A stretch of 7,367 nt of DNA from Schaedlerella sp. (lineage in GTDB: Bacteria > Bacillota > Clostridia > Lachnospirales > Lachnospiraceae): assembly GCA_020024595.1 (NCBI GenBank), contig JAHHTO010000119.1, positions 1-7,367 of the forward strand, written 5' to 3'. Shown piece by piece: positions 1 to 6,059 of this stretch. Within the stretch, counting starts at the first letter, position 1. Each line of letters opens with the position of its first letter. The notes beneath the pieces are model-generated. The model was not told the origin of the DNA. It ran no database searches and was given only the letters and a program-made list of their open reading frames with translations. The translations under genes and the position numbers were made by a program.

Positions 1-60
1 CCTGTGCTTTTTCCATCATTTATTCTTTTTACAATTCAAATTGTACACAAAAACAACTGA

Positions 61-774
61 TTAAATTCCGGCAAGTTTTTGTACGGAATCTGCTGCAATA
101 ATAATTTCACAGTGCTCTTCCAAAAATGCAAGTACAGAGGTAGAAGCCTTTTCTTGATTCCCATATTCGGAAAGCATATTGCAAACTTTGCTAAATTCAT
201 TCGGACTATGATCCGGTGGTGTAAGAGCGAGAATGTATAAATCATTCTCGTTATCCAGATAAAGCGTATTTGCACCATGATATACAGGGGCAATCAGATG
301 TGCAGCCTGGATGACGCGGTCAATGTTCGAAAAAGAAAAGAGCTTAACAAGGAATGGAGCCGGCTTCTCTTTCTCAGGTGCAGAAGTTCCGGCGGCAGCC
401 TCTTTTACTTTGTTCAGAAGATCCAGAAATTCTTCGGCTCCTTCTAATTTGCTGAGTGATTCGGGAATCGTGTTCTCAGATTCCGTTGGATTTGTAAACC
501 GTGAAAAACGAGTGTCCAACTCTTCCGGGTCTTCCACCTTTGTAATGATTAATACAATAGAATCTGCAGAAGCGGGAATCGCTTCAATCATCAAAGGAAT
601 ATCATCAGCTTCAAAACCAAAGTCAAAAGATGCTTGTTGCATCATATCACGGAACAGTGACTTTGCTTTCTCCGTACCATATGCAAGTTCGCTAAGTTTT
701 AAATGGCGTGCAGCCAAATCAGCATGTGTCAACGTACAACGAATCTGATTTTCATTTAGTTTTTCAATCTTCAT
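61..774 (-). CDS. mecA: Adaptor protein MecA (ClpC adaptor)
   Basis: This 237-residue protein fits the MecA family in length and layout. MecA delivers substrates to the ClpC unfoldase and helps assemble the ClpCP protease in the cytoplasm; in Bacillus it controls ComK. The N-terminal domain (about residues 1-82) starts MKIEKLNENQIRCTLTHADL and carries the FDFGFEADDIPLMIEA stretch typical of the family. An acidic, low-complexity linker (about 90-138) follows, then the C-terminal ClpC-binding domain (about 140-237) with FSFSNIDRVIQAAH and a closing EHCEIIIAADSVQKL segment. The start is supported by an AAGGAT ribosome binding site on the minus strand (positions 788-783), 8 nt from the ATG. The gene is transcribed away from the rest of the window from its own promoter. 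No intrinsic terminator is visible in the 60 bases after its stop, so it may be cotranscribed with something beyond the left edge. The family call is firm. The competence role is inferred only from Bacillus. Confidence 0.93.
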   Translation of the reverse strand: MKIEKLNENQIRCTLTHADLAARHLKLSELAYGTEKAKSLFRDMMQQASFDFGFEADDIPLMIEAIPASADSIVLIITKVEDPEELDTRFSRFTNPTESENTIPESLSKLEGAEEFLDLLNKVKEAAAGTSAPEKEKPAPFLVKLFSFSNIDRVIQAAHLIAPVYHGANTLYLDNENDLYILALTPPDHSPNEFSKVCNMLSEYGNQEKASTSVLAFLEEHCEIIIAADSVQKLAGI

Positions 775-842
775 ATAATCACATCCTTACTCATTGACTT
801 GTAGAGAGAATTTCTCTCACGAAAAAATAATTATTCTATATT

Positions 843-871
843 AGTATAAACAAAAAGTAACGATATGTAAA
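843..871 (-). promoter_or_regulatory. Sigma-A promoter of mecA
   Basis: Read on the minus strand, TTTACA (871-866) and TATACT (848-843) are separated by exactly 17 nt. Transcription would begin near 836, giving mecA a leader of about 60 nt. That leader contains a short GAGAG/CTCTC hairpin (818-804) and the AAGGAT ribosome binding site. The boxes are good matches to the sigma-A consensus and correctly placed. No repressor site is recognised. Confidence 0.65.
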
Positions 872-931
872 GCAGAATGAAAGGAAAAATAGTTATCAAC
901 AAATTTACATAGGTTTTAAACAAAAAACACA

Positions 932-961
932 TTGAAAAAACAAAAAATCTCTGGTTATAAT
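932..961 (+). promoter_or_regulatory. Sigma-A promoter for the long leader and small gene
   Basis: TTGAAA (932-937) and a perfect TATAAT (956-961) are separated by 18 nt. Transcription would begin near 968, about 295 nt before the next well-supported start codon (1262). The promoter diverges from the mecA promoter, with about 60 AT-rich bases between their -35 boxes. Confidence 0.6.
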
Positions 962-967
962 GCAGAT

Positions 968-1261
968 ACAGAAAGAAGTATTTCCAGATAAATAAATTTT
1001 ATGAGAAAGGAGGGATTACGGAATAACATTCAGTTACACATATCAGAGAATCTTAGAACCATTTCTGAAAACTGTCATTGATTCAGAATTCCTAAATCAG
1101 GAATAATTCAACAAAAAAATATTTTATACAAATTCACTGCAAGGTTCGTACTGTCTTTCTGTCTGTATAGTCAGTCCTACGGTATGTCACGGAACCTCCG
1201 AGTGGTCTGTTATATGCAGTCGCTTTATTTATCAGAACCGGCAGGGAAAGGAGCGGAACAG
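968..1261 (+). other. Long leader region with overlapping inverted repeats and an orphan ribosome binding site
   Basis: This stretch of nearly 300 bases holds no supported gene but does hold structure. A strong ribosome binding site, AAAGGAGGG (1006-1014), has no ATG, GTG or TTG at a usable distance. Two inverted repeats compete for the same bases. TTCTGAA (1063-1069) pairs with TTCAGAA (1082-1088), while GAATTCCT (1086-1093) pairs with AGGAATaATTC (1099-1109) with one bulged base. Further on, AGGTTCGT (1142-1149) pairs with ACgGAACCT (1189-1197) with one bulged G, closing a 39-base domain. I do not recognise a known riboswitch. No hairpin here is followed by a T-run, so intrinsic termination is not indicated. 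Whether the RNA folds this way is inference. Confidence 0.35.
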
Positions 1262-1504
1262 ATGAGAAGAGGAAAAGCTGCATATGAACAAATGTATGCT
1301 GAGCTGGAAAAGTATGAGAAGAACGGGGTCTGCATCCTTATGGATGGTTACAGTGCAAGCCCAATGCAGGTTGTAAGAGCACATATGATGAGAGAAAACG
1401 GAAGTTATATGCGAGACTATGAAATGAATTCTGAAGGACGTTTAGAAGCACTTTCTTTTATCAATATTAATAGGAGGAGACGTAAAAATATTCAGCCGCA
1501 ATAA
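1262..1504 (+). CDS. Small unrecognised protein, 80 residues
   Basis: I do not recognise this protein. The start at 1262 is chosen because AAAGGAG lies 8 nt upstream; in-frame ATGs further upstream (for example 1184) have no ribosome binding site and fall in the structured leader. The 80-residue product opens with a charged, probably helical segment (MRRGKAAYEQMYAELEKYEK, residues 1-20). A mixed segment (about 22-45) contains CILMDG and SPMQVVRAHMM. After GSYMRDYEMN and GRLEALSFI it ends in a basic tail with four consecutive arginines. It has no signal peptide, membrane segment or cysteine-pair metal motif, so it is probably soluble and cytoplasmic. The GH18 gene follows after about 130 nt but has its own promoter, so no operon link is needed. 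No clear terminator follows. The normal amino-acid composition and good ribosome binding site argue for a real gene. Confidence 0.6.
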   Translation: MRRGKAAYEQMYAELEKYEKNGVCILMDGYSASPMQVVRAHMMRENGSYMRDYEMNSEGRLEALSFININRRRRKNIQPQ

Positions 1505-1585
1505 CCCTTTTTGTCAGATGAGCTGAAAAGAATAAGAAATGAAATCCGAAGTGTGGTAAAAACTTGTCAAATTGGCAAAATAATA

Positions 1586-1613
1586 ATGACGTACGAAAAA
1601 AATATGGTATAAT
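1586..1613 (+). promoter_or_regulatory. Extended -10 promoter of the GH18 gene
   Basis: TGGTATAAT (1605-1613) is an extended -10 element. The -35 region is weak (ATGACG at 1586-1591, 16 nt away). The start point would be near 1620, giving a leader of only about 15 nt that contains AGGAGGT (1624-1630), 5 nt before the ATG at 1636. An upstream in-frame TTG (1564) lies before this promoter and has no ribosome binding site, so it was rejected as the start. Confidence 0.6.
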
Positions 1614-1635
1614 AAGGTCTAATAGGAGGTGCGGC

Positions 1636-3672
1636 ATGGACGAAAGAGAAAAAAGAGATCTGGAGATCTCTAGTCAGAAGAGCAGGCAGCAGGGGATGGA
1701 CCAGCGCCCAGGCAGCAGCGCCCATAGACCGGGGAATACAAATGCAGGTGGTTATGAAGACAAAATACGTGCAGCAGGGGTTGTAAGACCAGCGAGCCAG
1801 CGACTGGAAGGTCAGAGATCGGGGAGACAGTATGCAGGTGCACAGCGAAGACCGGTCGGAACTGGTTCGAGACCAAATGGGCGAAGGCGAAGAAGCAGCA
1901 GAGCACGAATAAGAAGACGTAATAGAATTGTTTTTTTGATTTTAATGATTTTGATATTGATCGGAGCGGTTGGAGCGTTCGCACTCTGGAAGAAGTATAG
2001 TCCGTCAAAAGAGAAAGCGGATTTGGAAAAATATTATGGTCTGACAAGCGAAAATGATCTGGCTGTGATTGTGAATGATCAAGTGATAAAGAACGAGGAA
2101 ACAGGGACACCTGCAGGTAAGCTGATTGATGGCGAGGCGTATGTAGAGTATTCGGTAGTCCGTAAACAGATCAACGAAAGATTTTACTGGGATCCGAATG
2201 AAAGTATTATGCTTTATACATTGCCAAATGGCAATGTTTCAGTTACCGTCGGAAGCAATGAATATACAGAAGTAAGTGAAAAGAAAAGTGAAGATTATAC
2301 GATTCTGAAGACAGAAGGAAGAACCGCATATATTGCATTACCGTTTATTCAGAAGTATACAAATATGGAGTACAGCGTATATCAGAATCCAGACAGAGCA
2401 GCGATTACATGCTCCTGGGGAAAAATGCAGAAAGCAGTACTCAAACGCAATACAGAGGTGCGCTATCAGGGCGGTGTGAAAAGTCCGATACTGACGGAAG
2501 CGAAAAAAGGCGACAAGGTAACGGTGCTTAAGGATGAAGACGATTGGAAAAAGGTTGCCACAGCAGATGGATTTATCGGGTATGTGAAGACTGGAAGTCT
2601 ACGAAAGAGCAAAGAGGAAACAACCTCCCATAAATTTGTGGAACCGGAGTACAGTAATATTTCATTGGATCAAACAATCAACATGGCGTGGCACAATGTA
2701 GACAATGAATTTGCCAATAGTTATGTGCTGGAGATGATTGCAGGTACAAAGGGATTGACAACGATTGCACCAACCTGGTTTTCTATTGCAGATACAAACG
2801 GAAATCTGAATTCGATTGCAAGTTCGGATTATGTCAATTATGCACACCAGTCAAATCTGGAAGTATGGGCAGTGCTGAGAGATTTTCATGGAGGAATCAA
2901 TTCTTACGACGAAACATACGAAGTGCTCCGATATACTTCTAAGAGAGAGACACTGATCAACCAGACAATTGCAGCGGCACTGCAGTCCGGAGTAGATGGG
3001 ATCAACCTGGATTTTGAGTTGATTTCACTGGAATGTGGGGAACATTATATTCAGTTTGTGCGCGAATTATCAGTGAAGTGTCGGCAGAACGGACTGGTAT
3101 TTTCGATTGATAACTATGTTCCGCAGCCATATAATGAACATTATAATTTAAAAGAGCAGGGAATCGTAGCTGATTATGTATTTCTTATGGCATATGATGA
3201 GCATATAGAAGGTTCCTATGAAGCGGGATCTGTCGCTTCTTATGGTTATGTTGAGCAGGCCATCAAAGATGCATTGACAATGGTTCCGGAAGAGAAGCTT
3301 GTTGTAGCAGTTCCGTTCTATACCAGACTCTGGTTAGAGACTCCGAAGACGGAGGAAGAACTTGCGGCGGAAGAGGGAACAGAAGCTGCAAATTATCCGT
3401 ATAAAGTTACAAGTACAGCAATGGGCATGGATGAAGCACAGCAGACACTTGAAACCAATGGAATACAGGCTGAGTGGGAAGATAAGTCAAAGCAGAATTA
3501 TGCACAATGGGAAGCCGATGGCGGCGTATACAAAATCTGGTTAGAGGATATGACATCTCTGGAAGAGAAGCTGAAACTGATTAAAAGCAATAACCTTGCG
3601 GGAGTTGCAGAGTGGAGATTAGGTTGGGAAAATTCTGGAGTATGGGATTTGATCCTTCAGTATGTAAATTAA
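1636..3672 (+). CDS. Membrane-anchored GH18-family cell-wall glycosidase with stalk and SH3b domains
   Basis: The 678-residue protein has a cytoplasmic tail of about 97 residues, rich in Arg, Gln and Gly and ending in a run of arginines. A single membrane segment follows (98-118), so most of the chain should lie outside the cell. Outside are a region resembling the copper-amine-oxidase-like stalk domain (about 143-262), a bacterial SH3 domain (about 268-323, ending GYVKTGSLRK) and a GH18 barrel (about 345-678). The barrel carries the active-site motif DGINLDFE (454-461) with E461 as expected general acid, MAYDEH (518-523), and the terminal EWRLGWE (659-665) shared with YaaH/SleL-type spore and wall hydrolases. 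The fourth motif position is Asn rather than the Asp of classical chitinases, as is common in the YaaH-like group. The likely substrate is peptidoglycan rather than chitin, by inference from the SH3b domain and the amidase next door. Start choice rests on AGGAGGT 5 nt upstream. Confidence 0.85.
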   Translation: MDEREKRDLEISSQKSRQQGMDQRPGSSAHRPGNTNAGGYEDKIRAAGVVRPASQRLEGQRSGRQYAGAQRRPVGTGSRPNGRRRRSSRARIRRRNRIVFLILMILILIGAVGAFALWKKYSPSKEKADLEKYYGLTSENDLAVIVNDQVIKNEETGTPAGKLIDGEAYVEYSVVRKQINERFYWDPNESIMLYTLPNGNVSVTVGSNEYTEVSEKKSEDYTILKTEGRTAYIALPFIQKYTNMEYSVYQNPDRAAITCSWGKMQKAVLKRNTEVRYQGGVKSPILTEAKKGDKVTVLKDEDDWKKVATADGFIGYVKTGSLRKSKEETTSHKFVEPEYSNISLDQTINMAWHNVDNEFANSYVLEMIAGTKGLTTIAPTWFSIADTNGNLNSIASSDYVNYAHQSNLEVWAVLRDFHGGINSYDETYEVLRYTSKRETLINQTIAAALQSGVDGINLDFELISLECGEHYIQFVRELSVKCRQNGLVFSIDNYVPQPYNEHYNLKEQGIVADYVFLMAYDEHIEGSYEAGSVASYGYVEQAIKDALTMVPEEKLVVAVPFYTRLWLETPKTEEELAAEEGTEAANYPYKVTSTAMGMDEAQQTLETNGIQAEWEDKSKQNYAQWEADGGVYKIWLEDMTSLEEKLKLIKSNNLAGVAEWRLGWENSGVWDLILQYVN

Positions 3673-3688
3673 GAGAAATGTGAAGAAG

Positions 3689-3742
3689 ACATCTCCTTTT
3701 CGCATATAGATAAAGTATGTATGTGAAAGGAGATGTTTTTTT
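3689..3742 (+). terminator. Terminator-like hairpin containing the amidase ribosome binding site
   Basis: ACATCTCCTTT (3689-3699) pairs perfectly with AAAGGAGATGT (3726-3736). The stem can extend inward through a wobble pair and GCATA/TATGT (3702-3706 with 3720-3724). A run of seven T (3736-3742) follows, as in an intrinsic terminator. It begins 17 nt after the stop of the GH18 gene. The 3' arm contains AAAGGAG (3726-3732), the ribosome binding site of the next gene, and the T-run reaches into that gene's TTG start codon. The element may therefore end GH18 transcripts, mask translation of the amidase, or both. Confidence 0.65.
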
Positions 3743-4436
3743 GCGTAAAAAAATAGGAATTACGATTTTGATGGTAGTACTGCTTGGAATCATCAGTGTA
3801 AGTCAGATGACGGGAGAACGGTTGCTGAAATTGATGAAAGAAAAGGAAACTGCTGAAACTGCAGGGAATGCGGAAGAACTTGTTGTTGTAGTGGATAGTG
3901 GGCATGGAGGAAGTGATCCGGGGAAAATAGGGATCAATCATGTATTGGAGAAAGATATTAATTTGCAAATTGCTCAAAAAGTACAGAAATTGTTAAAAAA
4001 AGAAAAGATTAAGGTAATTATGACGCGAGAAAACGAAGAAAGTTTGGGTGAGTCTAAAGTGGAAGACCTGAAAGCACGGGTGGATGTAATCAATCAAACC
4101 AAACCGGTGCTTGCGGTCAGTATTCATCAGAACAGTTACCCGGAAGAAAGCATTCATGGAGCTCAGGTGTTTTACTTTACGCATTCAGATCGAGGAGAAG
4201 CTGCGGCAAAGATGATACAAGAATCATTATGCAGTATGGATCCCGAGAATCATCGGCAAATAAAAGCAAATGATACATATTATATGCTGAGAAAGACGGA
4301 GGTACCGGTAGTGATTGTGGAATGTGGTTTTTTGAGTAATACCAGAGAAGCGGGGCTGCTTTGCGATGATGCCTATCAGGAAAGTCTGGCAAAAGCAATT
4401 GTAAAAGGGATTATGAGATATACTTCAGAAAAATAA
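3741..4436 (+). CDS. cwlD: N-acetylmuramoyl-L-alanine amidase, CwlD-like (Amidase_3)
   Basis: This zinc amidase cleaves the bond between N-acetylmuramic acid and L-alanine in peptidoglycan. In Bacillus, CwlD starts muramic-lactam formation in the spore cortex. The start is taken as TTG at 3741 because AAAGGAG lies 8 nt upstream; an ATG at 3717 in the same frame has no good ribosome binding site and lies in the hairpin loop. The resulting 231-residue protein begins RKK and then a hydrophobic segment (about 4-20), a signal peptide or N-terminal anchor. The catalytic domain spans about 47-228. Expected zinc ligands are H55 (SGHGG), E70 (LEKD) and H129 (SIHQN), with catalytic E194 in VIVECGF. The single-domain layout and short N-terminal anchor fit CwlD better than a daughter-cell-separation amidase. 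No spore-specific promoter was recognised, so expression may depend on read-through from the GH18 gene. Confidence 0.85.
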   Translation: MRKKIGITILMVVLLGIISVSQMTGERLLKLMKEKETAETAGNAEELVVVVDSGHGGSDPGKIGINHVLEKDINLQIAQKVQKLLKKEKIKVIMTRENEESLGESKVEDLKARVDVINQTKPVLAVSIHQNSYPEESIHGAQVFYFTHSDRGEAAAKMIQESLCSMDPENHRQIKANDTYYMLRKTEVPVVIVECGFLSNTREAGLLCDDAYQESLAKAIVKGIMRYTSEK

Positions 4437-4461
4437 AGGGAGTGTTTTTTTAGAAAAAGAA

Positions 4462-4470
4462 TGCTATAAT
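4462..4470 (+). promoter_or_regulatory. Extended -10 promoter predicted to give a leaderless Sua5 mRNA
   Basis: TGCTATAAT (4462-4470) is a perfect extended -10 element; no good -35 box is seen near 4442-4447. Counting from the hexamer, transcription should start at 4477 or 4478, which is the A of the ATG. No Shine-Dalgarno sequence precedes this ATG. The only purine-rich stretch (AAAGGGAG, 4434-4441) is too far upstream and outside the predicted transcript. Confidence 0.6.
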
Positions 4471-4477
4471 AGAAAAT

Positions 4478-5998
4478 ATGAAGACAATGATAAGAAAAAT
4501 AGATGAAATAAACATAGACAAACAGGTAATACAAGAAGCCGGAGAGATATTGAAAGATGGAGGGCTGGTAGCATTTCCAACGGAGACAGTATATGGTCTT
4601 GGAGCCGATGCGCTGAATGAAGAGGCAGCTGCGAAGACATATGCGGCAAAGGGAAGACCATCGGATAATCCGTTGATCGTACACATTGCAGAACTGGAGG
4701 CGTTAAAGAAGATTGCAGAGAAGATACCACTATCCGCAATTCGACTGGCAGAGAGTTTCTGGCCTGGACCGTTGACGATGATTTTTGACAAGAGTGAAGC
4801 CGTTCCATATGGAACAACAGGTGGATTGAATACAGTTGCAGTGCGTATGCCAAATAATGAGATTGCCAGAGAACTGATTCGTGCGGCAGGTGGATATGTA
4901 TCTGCACCTAGTGCTAATACATCTGGTCGTCCGAGTCCTACAACGGCAGAGCATGTCAGGGAAGATTTAGATGGAAAAATTGATATGATTCTGGATGGAG
5001 GAAGTGTTGAGATAGGTCTGGAATCTACGATTTTGGATATGACAGTGATCCCGCCGATGATTTTACGCCCGGGTGCGATTACAGCAGAGATGATGGAGCC
5101 GGTGATCGGGAACGTCAGTATTGATGAAACTGTTATGGGCAAGGAGACAGAACAGGCTCCGAAGGCACCGGGAATGAAGTATCGGCACTATGCTCCGAAA
5201 GCAAAGCTGTTAATTGTAGAAGGGAATATCAAAGAAGAAGTCTTAGCAATCCGTCAACTCTGCTATGAGGGGATGCGGAACGGAAAAAAGGTTGGAATTA
5301 TTGCAACGAGCGAGACATTGCGTTACTATACGAATGGCGTGATTAAGAACATTGGGTCCAGAGAAAACGAAAAAACAATTGCGCGGAATCTGTATGCAGT
5401 TTTAAGAGAGTTTGACGAAGCAGGTGTAGATATCATTTTCAGTGAATCATTTGCGGTCGGTGGAATCGGAAGTGCGATCATGAATCGGCTGGAAAAGGCG
5501 GCAGGGCATCTGTGTATCTCTGCCGCGAAAGTCGCTGGTCGGCAGAAGTACAGGAGGATTGTATTTGTCAGTGATACAGATACATGTAGAGGCCCGATGG
5601 CGGCAGAACTGCTCCGGCAGAAGGAATTGTATCAGGAGTATGTGATTGATTCCAGAGGGATGGTTGTATTATTTCCAGAACCGGTGAATCAGAAAGCAGA
5701 AGCAGTTATGAAGAGTGCGCAGATGACAATGGCAGGGCATACAGCAGAAGCATTTTCTGAGAGTGAAATTGATGCGGAGATTTTGCTGCTGACTATGAAT
5801 GAAAGCCAGAAAAAGAAAATTTCTGCGGAATATGGAGAAGATATTGCAGTCTATACAATGACAGAATTTGTTGGGGACGATGGGGAAATCTTGAATCCAT
5901 ACGGGAAACCACTCAGCTCATACGGAGAATGTATGAAAAAGCTTTCCGGGTTAATTGATAAGTTGACAGAGAAATTAAATTCGTTTACAAAGAAATAA
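4478..5998 (+). CDS. sua5: Sua5/YrdC threonylcarbamoyl-AMP synthase fused to a degenerate low-molecular-weight phosphatase domain
   Basis: The N-terminal part makes threonylcarbamoyl-adenylate from threonine, bicarbonate and ATP for the t6A37 modification of tRNAs reading ANN codons. The YrdC domain (about 14-205) shows GGLVAFPTETVYGLGA, the K58-x-R60 motif in KGRPSDNP, and SAPSANTSG (142-150). The linker APGMKYRHYAP (230-240) leads into the Sua5 domain (to about 350). Length to that point matches a complete Sua5. Residues from about 358 to 506 match a low-molecular-weight protein tyrosine/arginine phosphatase, but the active-site loop reads VSDTDTCRGPM. Serine 365 sits where the nucleophilic cysteine belongs, and the DPYG general-acid motif reads NPYG (N473). 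R371 and the second cysteine C370 remain. The synthase half should be active; the phosphatase half is probably catalytically dead. In Bacillus the separate genes ywlC and ywlE lie close together, which suggests a fusion of neighbours. The first ATG fits family N-termini although it lacks a ribosome binding site. Confidence 0.9.
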   Translation: MKTMIRKIDEINIDKQVIQEAGEILKDGGLVAFPTETVYGLGADALNEEAAAKTYAAKGRPSDNPLIVHIAELEALKKIAEKIPLSAIRLAESFWPGPLTMIFDKSEAVPYGTTGGLNTVAVRMPNNEIARELIRAAGGYVSAPSANTSGRPSPTTAEHVREDLDGKIDMILDGGSVEIGLESTILDMTVIPPMILRPGAITAEMMEPVIGNVSIDETVMGKETEQAPKAPGMKYRHYAPKAKLLIVEGNIKEEVLAIRQLCYEGMRNGKKVGIIATSETLRYYTNGVIKNIGSRENEKTIARNLYAVLREFDEAGVDIIFSESFAVGGIGSAIMNRLEKAAGHLCISAAKVAGRQKYRRIVFVSDTDTCRGPMAAELLRQKELYQEYVIDSRGMVVLFPEPVNQKAEAVMKSAQMTMAGHTAEAFSESEIDAEILLLTMNESQKKKISAEYGEDIAVYTMTEFVGDDGEILNPYGKPLSSYGECMKKLSGLIDKLTEKLNSFTKK

Positions 5999-6059
5999 AA
6001 TTCATATAGTTATGTGCAAAATCTGCAACGATAAAGCGAAGAGAGGACGGTAGAGGCTG

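Noticed and set aside
1..19. Possible next gene on the minus strand, starting ATG at 19 and reading MMEKAQ
   Set aside because: Only six codons lie in the window and the upstream sequence has no clear ribosome binding site, so it cannot be supported.
31..46. Palindrome TACAATTCAAATTGTA downstream of mecA as a terminator
   Set aside because: The stem is short and AT-only apart from one pair per arm, and no T-run follows on the minus strand.
311..748. Long open frame on the plus strand opposite mecA
   Set aside because: It is the antisense shadow of mecA: serine-rich, with no ribosome binding site and no domain pattern.
893..901. TTATCAACA resembling a DnaA box
   Set aside because: It is a single copy with one mismatch and there is no replication-origin context.
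1469..1486. AGGAGG near the end of the small gene as a ribosome binding site
   Set aside because: These are consecutive Arg codons of the small protein, and no start codon follows at a usable distance.
4450..5142. 230-codon open frame on the minus strand opposite the Sua5 gene
   Set aside because: It is an antisense shadow of a gene with a convincing family match; its composition is low-complexity Ser/Ile and it has no start signals.
5963..6010. Internal promoter for the dCMP deaminase (TTGACA at 5963 or TTTACA at 5984 with TATAGT at 6005)
   Set aside because: TTGACA has only a poor -10 at 17 nt, and the TTTACA/TATAGT pair has a 15-nt spacer. It is possible but too weak to annotate.
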